Part shown: positions 27,614-37,035 of the stretch, one piece after another
How positions within the stretch are numbered: the first letter of the stretch is position 1
Layout of the letters: each line of letters begins with the position of its first letter
Assembly (NCBI GenBank): GCA_937892955.1
Contig: CALBKH010000073.1
Location: forward strand, 1 to 64,000
Reading direction: 5' to 3'
From: an uncultured Alphaproteobacteria bacterium
Lineage (GTDB): Bacteria > Pseudomonadota > Alphaproteobacteria > Rhizobiales > Ancalomicrobiaceae
DNA length: 64,000 bases
Translations under genes and position numbers: made by a program
The notes under the pieces: generated by a model
Told to the model about the DNA's origin: nothing
Seen by the model: only the letters and a program-made list of their open reading frames with translations
Database searches by the model: none

Positions 27614-28720
27614 ATGGATTGGTCGAGCGAGCAGGATACGGCTCTGAAGGAGATCGCCCGTTGGCTGAAGACGGGCTCCCCGCAGGTGTTCCGCCTGTTC
27701 GGCTTCGCCGGGACGGGAAAGACGACGCTCGCCCGCCATCTCGCCGAGGGGATCGACGGCGACGTGCTGTTCGGCGCCTTCACCGGCAAGGCCGCCTCGG
27801 TGATGCGCGCGAAAGGCTGCGTCGACGCCTCGACCATCCATTCGATGATCTACCGGCCGAAACGGCCGCCGGAAGACGACGAGGAGGAGGAGACCTTCTC
27901 CTTCGCCCTCAACCGCCAGTCGGACGCGGCCAAGGCGTCGCTGATCGTCATCGACGAGTGCTCGATGGTCGACGAGGAGCTGGGCAAGGACCTCCTGTCC
28001 TTCGGCAAGCCGACGCTGGTGCTCGGCGACCCGGCACAGCTCCCCCCGGTCAAGGGCGGCGGCTTCTTCACCGAGGTCGAGCCCGACATCATGCTGACCC
28101 AGGTCCACCGGCAGGCGGCCGACAACCCGATCATCCGCCTGTCGATGGACATCCGCGAGGGACGGGATCTCTCGGTCGGCGACTACGGCGAGACGCGGGT
28201 GATCCGTCGGCGCGACATCACCGCCGACCGCATCCTCTCCGCCGATCAGGTGCTGGTCGGACGCAACAAGACGCGCCAGCTCTACAACGCCCGCATCCGC
28301 GAACTGCGCGGCTACACCTCCCCCACCCCGGAGGTCGGCGAGAAGCTGGTGTGCCTGAGGAACGACAAGACCAAGGGCCTGCAGAACGGCGGCATCTTCC
28401 GCGTCACCCGGGTCAAGGATCCGAAGAGCGGTTTCCTCAAGTTCGACCTGGCACCGGAGGACACGTTCGAACGGCGACGTATAGCCGCATCCGTCTGGCC
28501 GGCGTTCTTCGAGAGCGGCGCCGAGGCCCTGCCCTGGGCGGTCCGGCGCAAGTCGGACGAGTTCGATTACGGCTACGCCCTCACCGTGCACAAGGCGCAA
28601 GGGTCGCAGTGGGACGATCTGGTGTTGTTCGACGAGAGCTTCGCCTTCCGCGAACACCGCGCCCGCTGGCTCTATACCGGGGTGACGCGCGCCGCGGAAC
28701 GGCTCACCGTCGTCTTGTGA
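27614..28720 (+). CDS. Stand-alone RecD-like SF1 DNA helicase
   Basis: This 368-residue SF1B-type helicase has Walker A GFAGTGKTT, motif II VIDECSMVD, motif III LGDPAQLPPV, motif IV LTQVHRQ and the C-terminal UvrD_C_2 motif TVHKAQGSQWDD followed by YTGVTRAAERL. It is about half the length of RecD2 and lacks its N-terminal helix-hairpin-helix region. It matches the short ATP-dependent RecD-like/AAA endonuclease-type proteins of alphaproteobacteria. It should unwind DNA using ATP, but its cellular role is not established. The segment around residues 85-100 is highly acidic (PPEDDEEEET). It is a lone gene. Confidence 0.85.
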   Translation: MDWSSEQDTALKEIARWLKTGSPQVFRLFGFAGTGKTTLARHLAEGIDGDVLFGAFTGKAASVMRAKGCVDASTIHSMIYRPKRPPEDDEEEETFSFALNRQSDAAKASLIVIDECSMVDEELGKDLLSFGKPTLVLGDPAQLPPVKGGGFFTEVEPDIMLTQVHRQAADNPIIRLSMDIREGRDLSVGDYGETRVIRRRDITADRILSADQVLVGRNKTRQLYNARIRELRGYTSPTPEVGEKLVCLRNDKTKGLQNGGIFRVTRVKDPKSGFLKFDLAPEDTFERRRIAASVWPAFFESGAEALPWAVRRKSDEFDYGYALTVHKAQGSQWDDLVLFDESFAFREHRARWLYTGVTRAAERLTVVL

Positions 28721-28945
28721 CGTCTCTGTGACGCCTCCCCGACCGTTTCTCCGGCACCGAATACATGCGTCGGTCGACACGATGACCGGCCACGTCAGCG
28801 GAACTCCACTCTCATTACGTTGCGTCACTTTTCTCTCTGGGTATTTCAGACGGAATTCGTACTTTTCGCGAGCTCGAAAACTCGAAACTTCGGGACGCCG
28901 CTTCGACTTTGTTAACCCAACGGTGCCTAGCTTCTTCGTGACAAA

Positions 28946-30667
28946 ATGTCCCTCAGCGACGAGCCCGACACTGCGATGGCCAGCCCGAAATCCGGCTTCA
29001 ACATGACGATCGGTCTGAGATTCCTCACGATCATCGCAATCGCCGTCACCATCATGAGTGCCGGCACGGTCTATGCGATCTGGCAGTTCCGACAATCGAT
29101 GATCGAATTGCGCCAGGGCCAGGCGCGCAGCGTCGTCGAAGCGACGTCCTCCTACATCCAGGTCCTGCAGGCGCGGGTGAAGGCGGGCGAGATCGGCGAC
29201 GCGGAGGCCGAGAAGCAGGCGCTCGCCACCATCGACTCGATCCGGTTCGAGGGCGACAACTACCTCTTCGCCTTCGATGCGCGCGGCAAGCTGCTCGCCT
29301 CCGGCGACACCGCCTCGAAGGTCGGCGACGACCTCGCTCGCTTCACCGTCGACGACGGCCGCACCTTCGCCGAGGCTCTCGTCTCGGCCGCGGAGAAAGG
29401 CGGCTACGTCTCCTACCACTGGACGAAGGCCGGGGAGAGTTCGCCATCGCGCAAGATCTCCTTCGCCTCGAAAGTCCCGGGCTGGAACTGGATGATCGGA
29501 TCGGGTTCGTTCGTCTGGGACGTCGATCGCGGCATTCTGCAGACCGTCGCCTGGATCGCCGCCGGATGCACACCGGCGATGATCGCCTTCGTCCTCTATG
29601 CGCTGTGGCTCGGCCGCGGTGTCACCCGACCGGTCGATCGGCTCAATGCGGTGATGGGCGCGATGGCGTCGGGAACGACGGACGCGCACGTCCCCTATAC
29701 CCGCCGCGGCGACGAGGTCGGGCAGATCGCCCGCGCCGTCGAGGTGTTCCGCCAGTCGATGATCGAACGCGACGCCCTCAAGGCCGAGGAGAGCCGCATC
29801 GCCGAGGACCGGCTGGCGCGATCGGCGCGGGTCGAGAAGGTGATCGCCGACTTTCGCGCCGAGGCTGCACAGATCGTCGGCTTCGTCCGCACCACCGCCG
29901 ACGACATGAACAGTTCGGCCGAGACCCTCACCCGCATGGCCGAAGCCACGGGACGGTCGATGCGCGACGCGGAGAAACTCGCCTACGACGACGCCGAACA
30001 CGTCGGTGCCGTCGCCCGGGCGACGCACGACCTGTCCGAGACCGTCAACGGCGTCGGCCGACAGATCACCGAGGCCGAACGGGTCACCGCGGCAGGGGCG
30101 GATCTCGGACGCGAGGCACGCCGCTCGGTGGCGACGCTGGCGGAGACCGCCGAGAAGATCGGCGCGGTCGTCGACCTGATCCGCGCCATCGCCGACCAGA
30201 CCAACCTCCTCGCCCTCAACGCCACCATCGAGGCGGCGCGCGCCGGGGAAGCCGGGCGCGGCTTCGCCGTGGTGGCGAGCGAGGTCAAGCAACTCGCCAC
30301 CCAGACCACCAAGGCGACCGAGGAGATCGCCGGCAACGTCGGCGCCATCCAGTCGGCGACGCGCGAGGCGGTGCACCAGATCGGATCGGTCACCGAGACG
30401 CTGGAGACGATCGAGAAGTCGAGCGCCACCATCGCCCATGCCGTCGAGGAACAGACGGTGATGACCTCGGAAATCTCGGCGCGCGGAACCCAGGTTGCGC
30501 ACGACACCGAGAGCCTGACGAAGTCGATCTCGACCGTGGCCGGCGCGCTCGGCGAGACCTCGCGGGTCGCCGACGAGGTGACGTCGGTCGCCAAAGACCT
30601 CACGGAAGCCGCGATCTCCCTCGACGAGCGTATCCGCCGCTTCCTCGCCGACGTCGCGGTGGCGTGA
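28946..30667 (+). CDS. Methyl-accepting chemotaxis protein with single Cache domain
   Basis: This is a 573-residue transmembrane chemoreceptor. TM1 lies at residues ~28-50, followed by a periplasmic sCache_2-type sensor (~55-190, with DGRTFAEALVSAAEKGGYVSY marking the family) and TM2 at ~198-222. A HAMP linker (GVTRPVDRLNAVMGAMASG) leads to the cytoplasmic signalling hairpin whose tip is ADQTNLLALNATIEAARAGE. It would relay a small-molecule signal to a CheA/CheW array. The C-terminus has no CheR-tethering pentapeptide. The ATG at 28946 has no good ribosome-binding site, and nearby ATGs at 28976 and 29003 are alternatives. Confidence 0.92.
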   Translation: MSLSDEPDTAMASPKSGFNMTIGLRFLTIIAIAVTIMSAGTVYAIWQFRQSMIELRQGQARSVVEATSSYIQVLQARVKAGEIGDAEAEKQALATIDSIRFEGDNYLFAFDARGKLLASGDTASKVGDDLARFTVDDGRTFAEALVSAAEKGGYVSYHWTKAGESSPSRKISFASKVPGWNWMIGSGSFVWDVDRGILQTVAWIAAGCTPAMIAFVLYALWLGRGVTRPVDRLNAVMGAMASGTTDAHVPYTRRGDEVGQIARAVEVFRQSMIERDALKAEESRIAEDRLARSARVEKVIADFRAEAAQIVGFVRTTADDMNSSAETLTRMAEATGRSMRDAEKLAYDDAEHVGAVARATHDLSETVNGVGRQITEAERVTAAGADLGREARRSVATLAETAEKIGAVVDLIRAIADQTNLLALNATIEAARAGEAGRGFAVVASEVKQLATQTTKATEEIAGNVGAIQSATREAVHQIGSVTETLETIEKSSATIAHAVEEQTVMTSEISARGTQVAHDTESLTKSISTVAGALGETSRVADEVTSVAKDLTEAAISLDERIRRFLADVAVA

Positions 30668-30692
30668 GGCGACACGACACCAGAGCCATCGA

Positions 30693-30732
30693 GACGAAGA
30701 CGCCGGCGACCAGGGTCGCCGGCGTCTTCGTC
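30693..30732. terminator. Strong bidirectional hairpin between MCP and Flp pilin genes
   Basis: The perfect 18-bp inverted repeat GACGAAGACGCCGGCGAC (30693-30710) pairs with its complement at 30715-30732; the spacer is CAGG, so C-G pairing extends it to 19 bp. It lies between two convergent genes and would fold in either transcript. Confidence 0.75.
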
Positions 30733-30776
30733 GCGAGCGGTGACACGACCGAGGAGCGGCGCGGCGGCCGCTCGGC

Positions 30777-30941
30777 TCACTTCATGTTGCCGGCGAGGTT
30801 GTTGAAGGTGTTGTTGAGGTTGTTGCCGAGTGCGCCGGCGCCGGCGATGATGGCCACCGCCACCAGCGACGCGATGAGGCCGTACTCGATCGCCGTGGCA
30901 CCATCTTCACATGCGACAAAACGTCGAACCAGATTTTTCAT
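30777..30941 (-). CDS. Flp/Fap-type pilin component (orphan 1)
   Basis: The 54-residue prepilin has a short basic leader, the Flp processing site CEDG/ATAIEYGLIA (cleavage after Gly, with the conserved Glu at +5 and Tyr) and a hydrophobic helix LIASLVAVAIIAGAGAL, ending in an Asn-rich tail. Flp pilins are processed by a TadV/CpaA peptidase and assembled by a Tad secretion system into adhesive pili. No tad/cpa gene is in the window. A second similar pilin is at 61634-61801. Confidence 0.9.
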   Translation of the reverse strand: MKNLVRRFVACEDGATAIEYGLIASLVAVAIIAGAGALGNNLNNTFNNLAGNMK

Positions 30942-31100
30942 GACGATCTTCCATCGATGAGTTTCGAAGGGCCCACGGATCCGCGAACCTCGACACTCAT
31001 CATCGCACCGACCCGTTAACATACACTCTTGGATGACCCCTGGTTTGCCGGGCAATCGAGAATGGATCGGTAACCCTGCGTTCGCCCACCCAGTCCCGGC

Positions 31101-32015
31101 TCACGCCGGCTGGTGATGGGCGTGCCAGTGCCAGGCGATGTCGATGCGGCGGGCGACCCAGACACGGTCGTGGGCGGCGATGTGATCGAGGAAGCGCTTC
31201 AGCCCGGCGACGCGGCCGGGGCGGCCGGCGAGGCGGCAGTGCAGGCCGATCGACATCATCTTCGGCGCGGTCTCGCCTTCGGCATAGAGGACGTCGAACG
31301 TGTCCTTCAGATAGGTGAAGAACTGCTCGCTCTCGGTGAAGCCGGGGGCGTTGGAGAAGCGCATGTCGTTGGTCTCGAGGCTGTAGGGGATGACCAGATG
31401 CGGCCCCTTCGGCCCCTTCTCCCAATAGGGCAGGTCGTCGGCGTAACTGTCGCTGTCGTAGAGGAAACCGCCCTCCTCCTTGATCAGGTCGCGGGTGGCG
31501 GCCGAGGTGCGGCCGGTGTACCAGCCGAGGGGACGGGAGCCGGTCGTCTCGGTGTGGATGCGGATCGCTTCGGCGATGTGGGCGCGCTCCTCCTCGGGCG
31601 TGAAGTCGCGGTAGTCGATCCACTTCAACCCGTGCGAGGCGATCTCCCAGCCGGCTTCGTGCATGGCGGCGACGGCGTCGGGGTTGCGGGCGAGCGCGGT
31701 GGCGACGCCGTAGACGGTCACCGGCAGTTCGCGCTCCGCGAAGAGCCGCCACAGCCGCCAGAAGCCGGCGCGCGAGCCATATTCGTACATGCTCTCGACG
31801 TTCATGTGGCGCTTGCCCGGCCAGGGCTGGGCGCCGAGCACGTCGGAGAGGAAGGCCTCGGAGGCGGCGTCGCCGTGGAGGATGCAGTTCTCGCCGCCCT
31901 CCTCGTAGTTGACGACGAACTGCACCGCGACGCGCGCCTCACCCGGCCAATGCGGATGCGGCGGGTTGCGACCGTAGCCGATCAGATCACGGGGATAGGC
32001 GGGGGTCTCGGCCAT
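31101..32015 (-). CDS. puuE: PuuE-type allantoinase / polysaccharide-deacetylase family protein
   Basis: This 304-residue NodB-fold protein closely follows the PuuE family: MAETPAYPRDLIGYGRNPP at the start, VAVQFVVNYEEGGENC, the metal/active-site region SHGLKWIDY, and GWYTGRTS. PuuE is a cofactor-independent allantoinase that opens allantoin to allantoate in ureide catabolism. No other purine-degradation gene (uricase, allantoicase) is adjacent here, so the substrate is an inference from family resemblance. The start is the ATG at 32015. Confidence 0.88.
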   Translation of the reverse strand: MAETPAYPRDLIGYGRNPPHPHWPGEARVAVQFVVNYEEGGENCILHGDAASEAFLSDVLGAQPWPGKRHMNVESMYEYGSRAGFWRLWRLFAERELPVTVYGVATALARNPDAVAAMHEAGWEIASHGLKWIDYRDFTPEEERAHIAEAIRIHTETTGSRPLGWYTGRTSAATRDLIKEEGGFLYDSDSYADDLPYWEKGPKGPHLVIPYSLETNDMRFSNAPGFTESEQFFTYLKDTFDVLYAEGETAPKMMSIGLHCRLAGRPGRVAGLKRFLDHIAAHDRVWVARRIDIAWHWHAHHQPA

Positions 32016-32319
32016 GTCGGCTCCCTCCGAAGACGCGATGTCGGCGAAGAGTGCGCCGGTCGATCGCGGAATTTCAAGTGCGCCGGCGCCTCACCCTGCC
32101 GCGTGAGGTGAAGTCGAACGGCGGCTGAAGCTCGTGTGACGCTGCGAGACGGTCAAGCTCAGAATCCGATTCGGTCGCTTCACGCATCGATTCCGGCGGG
32201 GTGGAGAATCGGAGTCGGATCAGTCGCTTGCCCGATCCTGTGAGGATCGAGAATCGATCCGGCCCGGACCCCGGAGAGGGCGCGGGCCGTGATCACGGAT
32301 CGACGGGGGAACCGCGGGG
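32016..32319. other. Gap between puuE and a membrane-protein gene
   Basis: This 304-bp stretch is on the upstream side of puuE. Several short GAATCG/CGATTC segments recur (32161-32260) and can pair locally, for example GATCCTGTGAGGATC. I see no gene and no repeat of the REP family. Confidence 0.4.
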
Positions 32320-32745
32320 TCAGCGCAGCGGACGGCCTCGCGAAGACGAAGCGCCGGCCCGGACGGGCGCCAGGGCCGGCCCGAACTGCGGCAGTTTCAG
32401 AACCTCGAGCTTCATGCCGCCCCTGGGTTCGTCGTCGTCGTCGTCCTTCGGCAGGAACATGATCGCCGCTCCCATGGCCACCGAACACATGGTGACCATG
32501 AATCCGAAGAACAGCAGCAGGATCGGGATCCACGGTTCGGAGGACGAGAACATCAGGGTGCGCAGATGCGCCGTGTCGGTGATCAGGACCACCGCGGCGA
32601 GGGCGGCGGCGACGCCGGCACCGATCAGCCAGTTGATCGCGAGCAGGCGCAGAAGCGGGTCGTCGCGCAGACGTCGCGGCCCGCCCGCGGTCGCCAGATC
32701 CGGATCGAAAAGATCGAATTCCTGCCGGTCTTCCTCACCCGTCAT
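32320..32745 (-). CDS. Two-helix inner-membrane protein, unknown
   Basis: The 141-residue protein starts at the ATG at 32745 (MTGEEDRQEFDLFDPDL). An acidic cytoplasmic N-terminus is followed by hydrophobic segments at ~38-58 (LLAINWLIGAGVAAALAAVV) and ~73-100 (WIPILLLFFGFMVTMCSVAM). Then come an acidic DDDDDE cluster and a basic tail (SSSRGRPLR). It resembles short uncharacterised membrane proteins of Rhizobiales. No function can be assigned. Confidence 0.7.
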   Translation of the reverse strand: MTGEEDRQEFDLFDPDLATAGGPRRLRDDPLLRLLAINWLIGAGVAAALAAVVLITDTAHLRTLMFSSSEPWIPILLLFFGFMVTMCSVAMGAAIMFLPKDDDDDEPRGGMKLEVLKLPQFGPALAPVRAGASSSRGRPLR

Positions 32746-32934
32746 CGCCGGTTCTCCCGATATCGACACGATCAACATAGTCCATCACCGCGGGACGGAA
32801 AGTGCGCGGATGGCAGCAGTGGTGTTTTTCCGATGGATGCCCGTCGGCGTGCACCGCGCCATGGCACGGCGTGTGCTTCCGAGGGGGCTATCCGATCGCG
32901 AGAGGCGACACGCAGAACAACGGGAGGACGTCCG

Positions 32935-33180
32935 ATGTCGCGACAACTTCGAGAACAACCGAACCCGCCCTCGGACCGGCCGGAATCCGCCATTTCGTCA
33001 GTGTCCGGGCGCTACGACCAGGAACTCGAAATCCGGCTCATGGCGATGCGGGCGCTACTCCAACGGGTGAGGCCGGGAAGCCACGCGGAAGCGCTGCATG
33101 CGCTGCGTGCCGCATTTCCGGGCAGCAGTCTGGCGGAGCGCGTATCGGTGCTCAGTGGAGAGGCAGAGGGCTCGGCCTGA
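32935..33180 (+). CDS. Small conserved-looking hypothetical protein
   Basis: The ATG at 32935 follows GGGAGG 7 nt upstream, supporting this 81-residue frame. The first 25 residues are Pro/Ser/Arg-rich. The remainder is predicted helical (YDQELEIRLMAMRALLQRV, then AEALHALRAAFPGSSLAERVS). I know no family. Its stop is 22 bp from that of the convergent pssA. Coding status is moderately supported by the ribosome-binding site and composition only. Confidence 0.5.
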   Translation: MSRQLREQPNPPSDRPESAISSVSGRYDQELEIRLMAMRALLQRVRPGSHAEALHALRAAFPGSSLAERVSVLSGEAEGSA

Positions 33181-33201
33181 TCTCCCGCGGTGCACACGAA
33201 A

Positions 33202-34044
33202 TCAGGGCGTCGGCGGCGCCTGCGGATCGCCGTCCCGAGCCGGTGACGCGGCGTCGGCGGCGGCGAGAGTGCGATAGCGACGCCAGCCGAAGGGAATGAG
33301 CGCGAGATAACCGATCGTCACCACCGCCAGGATCTCGAAGGGGAAGCTGATCAGCGCCGCGATGCACAGCACGAAGCCGACCGAAACCGGGATGATCTGT
33401 TCGCGGGGGATGCGCATGCCGAGCTTCTTGCCGGACCACGTCGGGATGGTCGAGACCATCATGAAGGCGACGAAGAGGATGTAGATCGCCACGAGGACGG
33501 CGACGCCGCGATCGAGGTGGAAGGCGAAGATCTGCTGGAGATAGAGCGGCAGCAGCGCCGAGAGTGCGCCGGCCGGAGCCGGCATGCCGACGAAGAAGTT
33601 CTGTTGCCACGCCGGTTTCGGCGTTTCCAGCATGACGTTGAAGCGGGCGAGCCGCAGCACCGCGGCGATGACGTAGCCGAGCACCGCCAGCCAGCCGAAG
33701 GACGGGGCGAACTTCAGCACCCAGATGTGCAGCAGGAGGCCGGGCACGACGCCGAAGTTGACGAAGTCGGCGAGGCTGTCGAGTTCGGCGCCGAAGCGCG
33801 AGGTGCCCTTGAGCCAGCGCGCCATGCGACCGTCGACGGCGTCGAGCGTGGCGGCGAGCGCCACCGCGCCGACCGCCCATTCGAAGCGCCCCTCGAGACC
33901 CATGCGGATGCCGGTGAGACCGGCGCAGAGCGCCAGCAGCGTCACCAGATTGGGCAGGACGACCCGGAACGGCACCGAGCGTAGGCGAAAGCGATGGCCG
34001 GTCTTCACCGACTGGTGTTCGACGGGCGGGAAGAGATCGTCCAT
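33202..34044 (-). CDS. pssA: CDP-diacylglycerol--serine O-phosphatidyltransferase
   Basis: PssA makes phosphatidylserine from CDP-diacylglycerol and serine in the inner membrane. The CDP-alcohol phosphotransferase motif DG-xx-AR-x8-G-xxx-D-xxx-D is present in VDGRMARWLKGTSRFGAELD followed by SLAD. The 280-residue protein has about seven to eight membrane helices, as in the type II (Bacillus/Sinorhizobium-like) synthases rather than the soluble E. coli enzyme. It follows psd by 28 bp, so the pair makes phosphatidylethanolamine from one transcript. Confidence 0.93.
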   Translation of the reverse strand: MDDLFPPVEHQSVKTGHRFRLRSVPFRVVLPNLVTLLALCAGLTGIRMGLEGRFEWAVGAVALAATLDAVDGRMARWLKGTSRFGAELDSLADFVNFGVVPGLLLHIWVLKFAPSFGWLAVLGYVIAAVLRLARFNVMLETPKPAWQQNFFVGMPAPAGALSALLPLYLQQIFAFHLDRGVAVLVAIYILFVAFMMVSTIPTWSGKKLGMRIPREQIIPVSVGFVLCIAALISFPFEILAVVTIGYLALIPFGWRRYRTLAAADAASPARDGDPQAPPTP

Positions 34045-34072
34045 CGCCGGGCCTCCTGTGGCGCCACCACTC

Positions 34073-34777
34073 TCACGAAGCGCGGGTCGGGCGAGCCGCG
34101 CCGCCCACCTGCGTCAGGTCGGCGAGGATGGTCTCGCCGGCGAGCGTCGTCTGGCCGAGCGCCACCTGCGGCACCGTGCCGACGGGCAGGAAGACGTCGA
34201 GGCGCGAGCCGAAGCGGATCATGCCGAAGCGGCTGCCCGCCGCCAACTCCTCGCCGCCCTTCACCCAGGAGACGATACGCCGTGCCACCAGTCCGGCGAT
34301 CTGGACGCAGGCCACCGTGCCGAGCGAATGGGTGATGACGAGGCCGTTGCGCTCGTTGTCGAGCGAGGCCTTGTCGAGCTCGGCGTTGAGGAACTTGCCG
34401 GGCGTGTAGACGACCCGGTCGATCTTCCCCGAGATCGGCATGCGGTTCACGTGAACGTTGAAGACGTTCATGAAGATCGAGATGCGCAGCATCGGCTCGG
34501 CCGGCAGGCCCAGCTCCGGCGGCGGCAGGACCTCGACGAGATGCGAGATGCGGCCGTCGGCCGGCGAGACGACCAGGCCCTCGCCCTGCGGCGTGACGCG
34601 GGTCGGATCGCGGAAGAAGGCGGCGACCCAGATGGTCAGGCCGAGGAGGATCCAGAACAGCGGCTGCCAGAAGGAGCCGATCACCAGGGTCAGCACCGCG
34701 GCGATGGCGACGAAGGGCCAGCCCTCGCGATTGATCGGCGGGAAGGCCCTGGTGATGGTGGAGAGCAGGCTGTCCAT
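34073..34777 (-). CDS. psd: Phosphatidylserine decarboxylase proenzyme
   Basis: Psd converts phosphatidylserine to phosphatidylethanolamine. It is of the short (234-residue) proenzyme class with an N-terminal membrane anchor (FVAIAAVLTLVIGSFWQPLF). The self-cleavage site that creates the pyruvoyl group is Gly190-Ser191 in MIRFGSRLD. Conserved VVSPADGR and FMNVFNVHVNRMP blocks are present. The ATG at 34777 is chosen because the longer frame adds only unrelated residues. It is encoded immediately upstream of pssA, the enzyme that supplies its substrate. Confidence 0.94.
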   Translation of the reverse strand: MDSLLSTITRAFPPINREGWPFVAIAAVLTLVIGSFWQPLFWILLGLTIWVAAFFRDPTRVTPQGEGLVVSPADGRISHLVEVLPPPELGLPAEPMLRISIFMNVFNVHVNRMPISGKIDRVVYTPGKFLNAELDKASLDNERNGLVITHSLGTVACVQIAGLVARRIVSWVKGGEELAAGSRFGMIRFGSRLDVFLPVGTVPQVALGQTTLAGETILADLTQVGGAARPTRAS

Positions 34778-34940
34778 GGGGGCGTCTCGTCTTCTCGCGC
34801 GCGGCTCGGATCGAACGGCGCGGGCGTGTTTCATCTCGCCGATGACCTATACGGGATCTGCGGCGTTGGGAAGGCGGTGTGCTGACTTGCCTCTCTTCTC
34901 CCCTCAGGGAAATTTCGGGCAGTTCGGCCGATCGGAGTCG

Positions 34941-34987
34941 GTGCGCGATCCTTCGAGACGGGCCTTCGGCCCTCCTCAGGATGAGGG
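34941..34987. repeat. REP-type element, ATCCTTCGAGACG family
   Basis: GTGCGCGATCCTTCGAGACG is followed by the hairpin GGGCCTTCGGCCC and CTCAGGATGAGGGG. The same family appears inverted near 48294-48342 and in degenerate form at 60418-60510. It lies in the 365-bp gap between psd and the ABC transporter gene; the rest of that gap (34988-35142) contains no clear feature. Confidence 0.7.
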
Positions 34988-35142
34988 GTTCGAGATTCCC
35001 ATCAAAAATCGAACGCCTCATGCCGAGGAAGCGTCCGAAGGACGCCGTCTCGAAGCATCTCGCACGAAGAGGTGGCCGGATCGGTCTCGTTTCGCCGCGT
35101 CCGACTCGTGAGAGATCGGGAGCCCTCGCCCCTCCCCTCCCC

Positions 35143-37035
35143 TCACTCCGCGGCGGGCGCACCACGTTTGACCACGCCGAAGGGATCGTCGGCCTCGGTC
35201 TTCTCGAGTTGCTCGCGGGCCTCGTCGGCGGCGCGCTGGCGGGTCCACATCGAGGCGTAGAGGCCACCCTGCGCCAGAAGCTCCTCGTGACGGCCACGCT
35301 CGGCGACGACGCCCTGGTCGAGGACCAGGATCTCGTCGGCGTTGACCACGGTCGACAGACGATGGGCGATGACCAGGGTGGTGCGGTTCCGCGACACGCT
35401 GTCGAGCGCGCCTTGGATCTCGCGCTCGGTGTGGGTGTCGAGCGCCGAAGTCGCCTCGTCGAGCATCAGGATCGGCGGGGCTTTCAGGATGGTGCGGGCG
35501 ATGGCGACGCGCTGCTTCTCGCCGCCGGAGAGCTTCAGGCCGCGTTCGCCGACCTCCGTTTCGTAGCGCTTGGGCAGACGTTCGATGAAGTCGCCGATCT
35601 GAGCGAGACGGGCGGCTTCCTCGACCTCGGCGTCGGTCGCGTCGGGGCGGCCGTAGCGGATGTTGTAGGCCACCGTGTCGTTGAACAGCACGGTGTCCTG
35701 CGGAACCATGCCGATGGCGTGGCGCAGCGACGTCTGGGTGACGTCGCGCAGGTCCTGTCCGTCGATGGTGATGCGACCGCCGGAGACGTCGTAGAAGCGG
35801 AAGAGCAGTCGCGAGATGGTCGACTTGCCCGCGCCCGACGGGCCGACGATGGCCACGGTCCTGCCGGCCGGCACCTCGAAGGAGACGCCCTTGAGGATCT
35901 GCCGATCGGGGTCGTAGGAGAAGGTGACGTTCTCGAAGCGGACGGCCGCCTCGCCGATCGCCAGCGGCTTCGCGTCGACCTTGTCGGAGACCTCGGCCGG
36001 CTGATCGAGCACGGCGAAGAGGCTCTCGATGTCGACGAGGGACTGCTTGATGTCGCGGTAGAGCGTGCCGATGAAGTTGAGCGGAACGGCGAGCTGCAGC
36101 ATCAGCGCGTTGATCATGACGAAGTGACCGACGGTCTGTTCGCCCTTCATCACCGCCCAGGCCGACAGCGCCATGCACGCGGCCATGCCGACGGAGAAGA
36201 TCACGCCCTGGCCGAAGTTCAGCCAGGCGAGCGAGGTGTAGGTGCGGATCGCCGCGCCCTCGTATTTCGCCATGGCGCGGTCGTAGCGCGCCGCCTCGAG
36301 CTCTTCCGCCGTGAAGTACTTCACCGTCTCGAAGTTCAGCAGGCTGTCGACCGCCTTCGACATGGAGTCGGTGTCGGCCTCGTTCATCACGCGGCGGATG
36401 CCGATGCGCCACTGCGAGGCGGCGACCGAGAACCAGACGTAGGCGACCGTCGTGACGAGGATGACGCCGACGTAGATCCAGTCGAACTCCCACAGGATCA
36501 CGCCCGCCATCAGCGCGAACTCGACGATGGTCGGCACGCCGGCGAGGATCGAGATGCGGACGATGGTCTCGATGCCCTTGGCGCCGCGCTCGACGATGCG
36601 GGAGAGGCCGCCGGTGCGGCGCGTCAGGTGATAGCGCAGCGACAGCGCATGGAGATGGCGGAAGGTCTGGGTGGCGAGGCCGCGCACGGCGTGCTGACCG
36701 ACGGCGGCGAAGAGGGCGTCGCGCAACTGGTTGAAGGCGACCGAAGCGACGCGCACCACACCCCAGGCGACCACCAACAGCACCGGTACGGCGAGAAGCT
36801 GCACCTTCTCCGGCTGCGGCCCGACGGCGAGCAGGTCGGTCGACCACTTGTAGACGTAGGGCAGGAAGACGGTCAGCACCTTGCCCAGGACCAGGGCGAA
36901 GAGCGCCAGCACCACCGCCCGCTTCAGCTCGGGACGATCGGCCGGCCACAGGTGCGGCCACAGGTTCTTCAGCGTTTCGAGCGTCTTTCCTTCGTCGGCC
37001 GTGACGGGGCCGACGGGGCGATGGATACGTGACAT
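35143..37035 (-). CDS. Atm1-like ABC exporter (fused permease-ATPase)
   Basis: This 630-residue half-transporter has six membrane helices (residues ~40-330) followed by an ATPase domain with Walker A GPSGAGKSTISRLLF, Q-loop GMVPQDTVLFNDTV, signature LSGGEKQRVAIART and Walker B PILMLDEATSALD. The N-terminus (LKNLWPHLWPADRPELKRAV) matches the bacterial Atm1 family, which exports glutathione-linked or metal-glutathione compounds and supports heavy-metal tolerance. It should work as a homodimer. The start is the ATG at 37035. The C-terminal 40 residues are charged and variable. Confidence 0.9.
   Translation of the reverse strand: MSRIHRPVGPVTADEGKTLETLKNLWPHLWPADRPELKRAVVLALFALVLGKVLTVFLPYVYKWSTDLLAVGPQPEKVQLLAVPVLLVVAWGVVRVASVAFNQLRDALFAAVGQHAVRGLATQTFRHLHALSLRYHLTRRTGGLSRIVERGAKGIETIVRISILAGVPTIVEFALMAGVILWEFDWIYVGVILVTTVAYVWFSVAASQWRIGIRRVMNEADTDSMSKAVDSLLNFETVKYFTAEELEAARYDRAMAKYEGAAIRTYTSLAWLNFGQGVIFSVGMAACMALSAWAVMKGEQTVGHFVMINALMLQLAVPLNFIGTLYRDIKQSLVDIESLFAVLDQPAEVSDKVDAKPLAIGEAAVRFENVTFSYDPDRQILKGVSFEVPAGRTVAIVGPSGAGKSTISRLLFRFYDVSGGRITIDGQDLRDVTQTSLRHAIGMVPQDTVLFNDTVAYNIRYGRPDATDAEVEEAARLAQIGDFIERLPKRYETEVGERGLKLSGGEKQRVAIARTILKAPPILMLDEATSALDTHTEREIQGALDSVSRNRTTLVIAHRLSTVVNADEILVLDQGVVAERGRHEELLAQGGLYASMWTRQRAADEAREQLEKTEADDPFGVVKRGAPAAE

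Noticed and set aside
27398..30502. Open frame of 1034 codons on the minus strand
   Set aside because: It is antisense to the helicase and chemoreceptor genes, both with full motifs; the residues show shadow composition.
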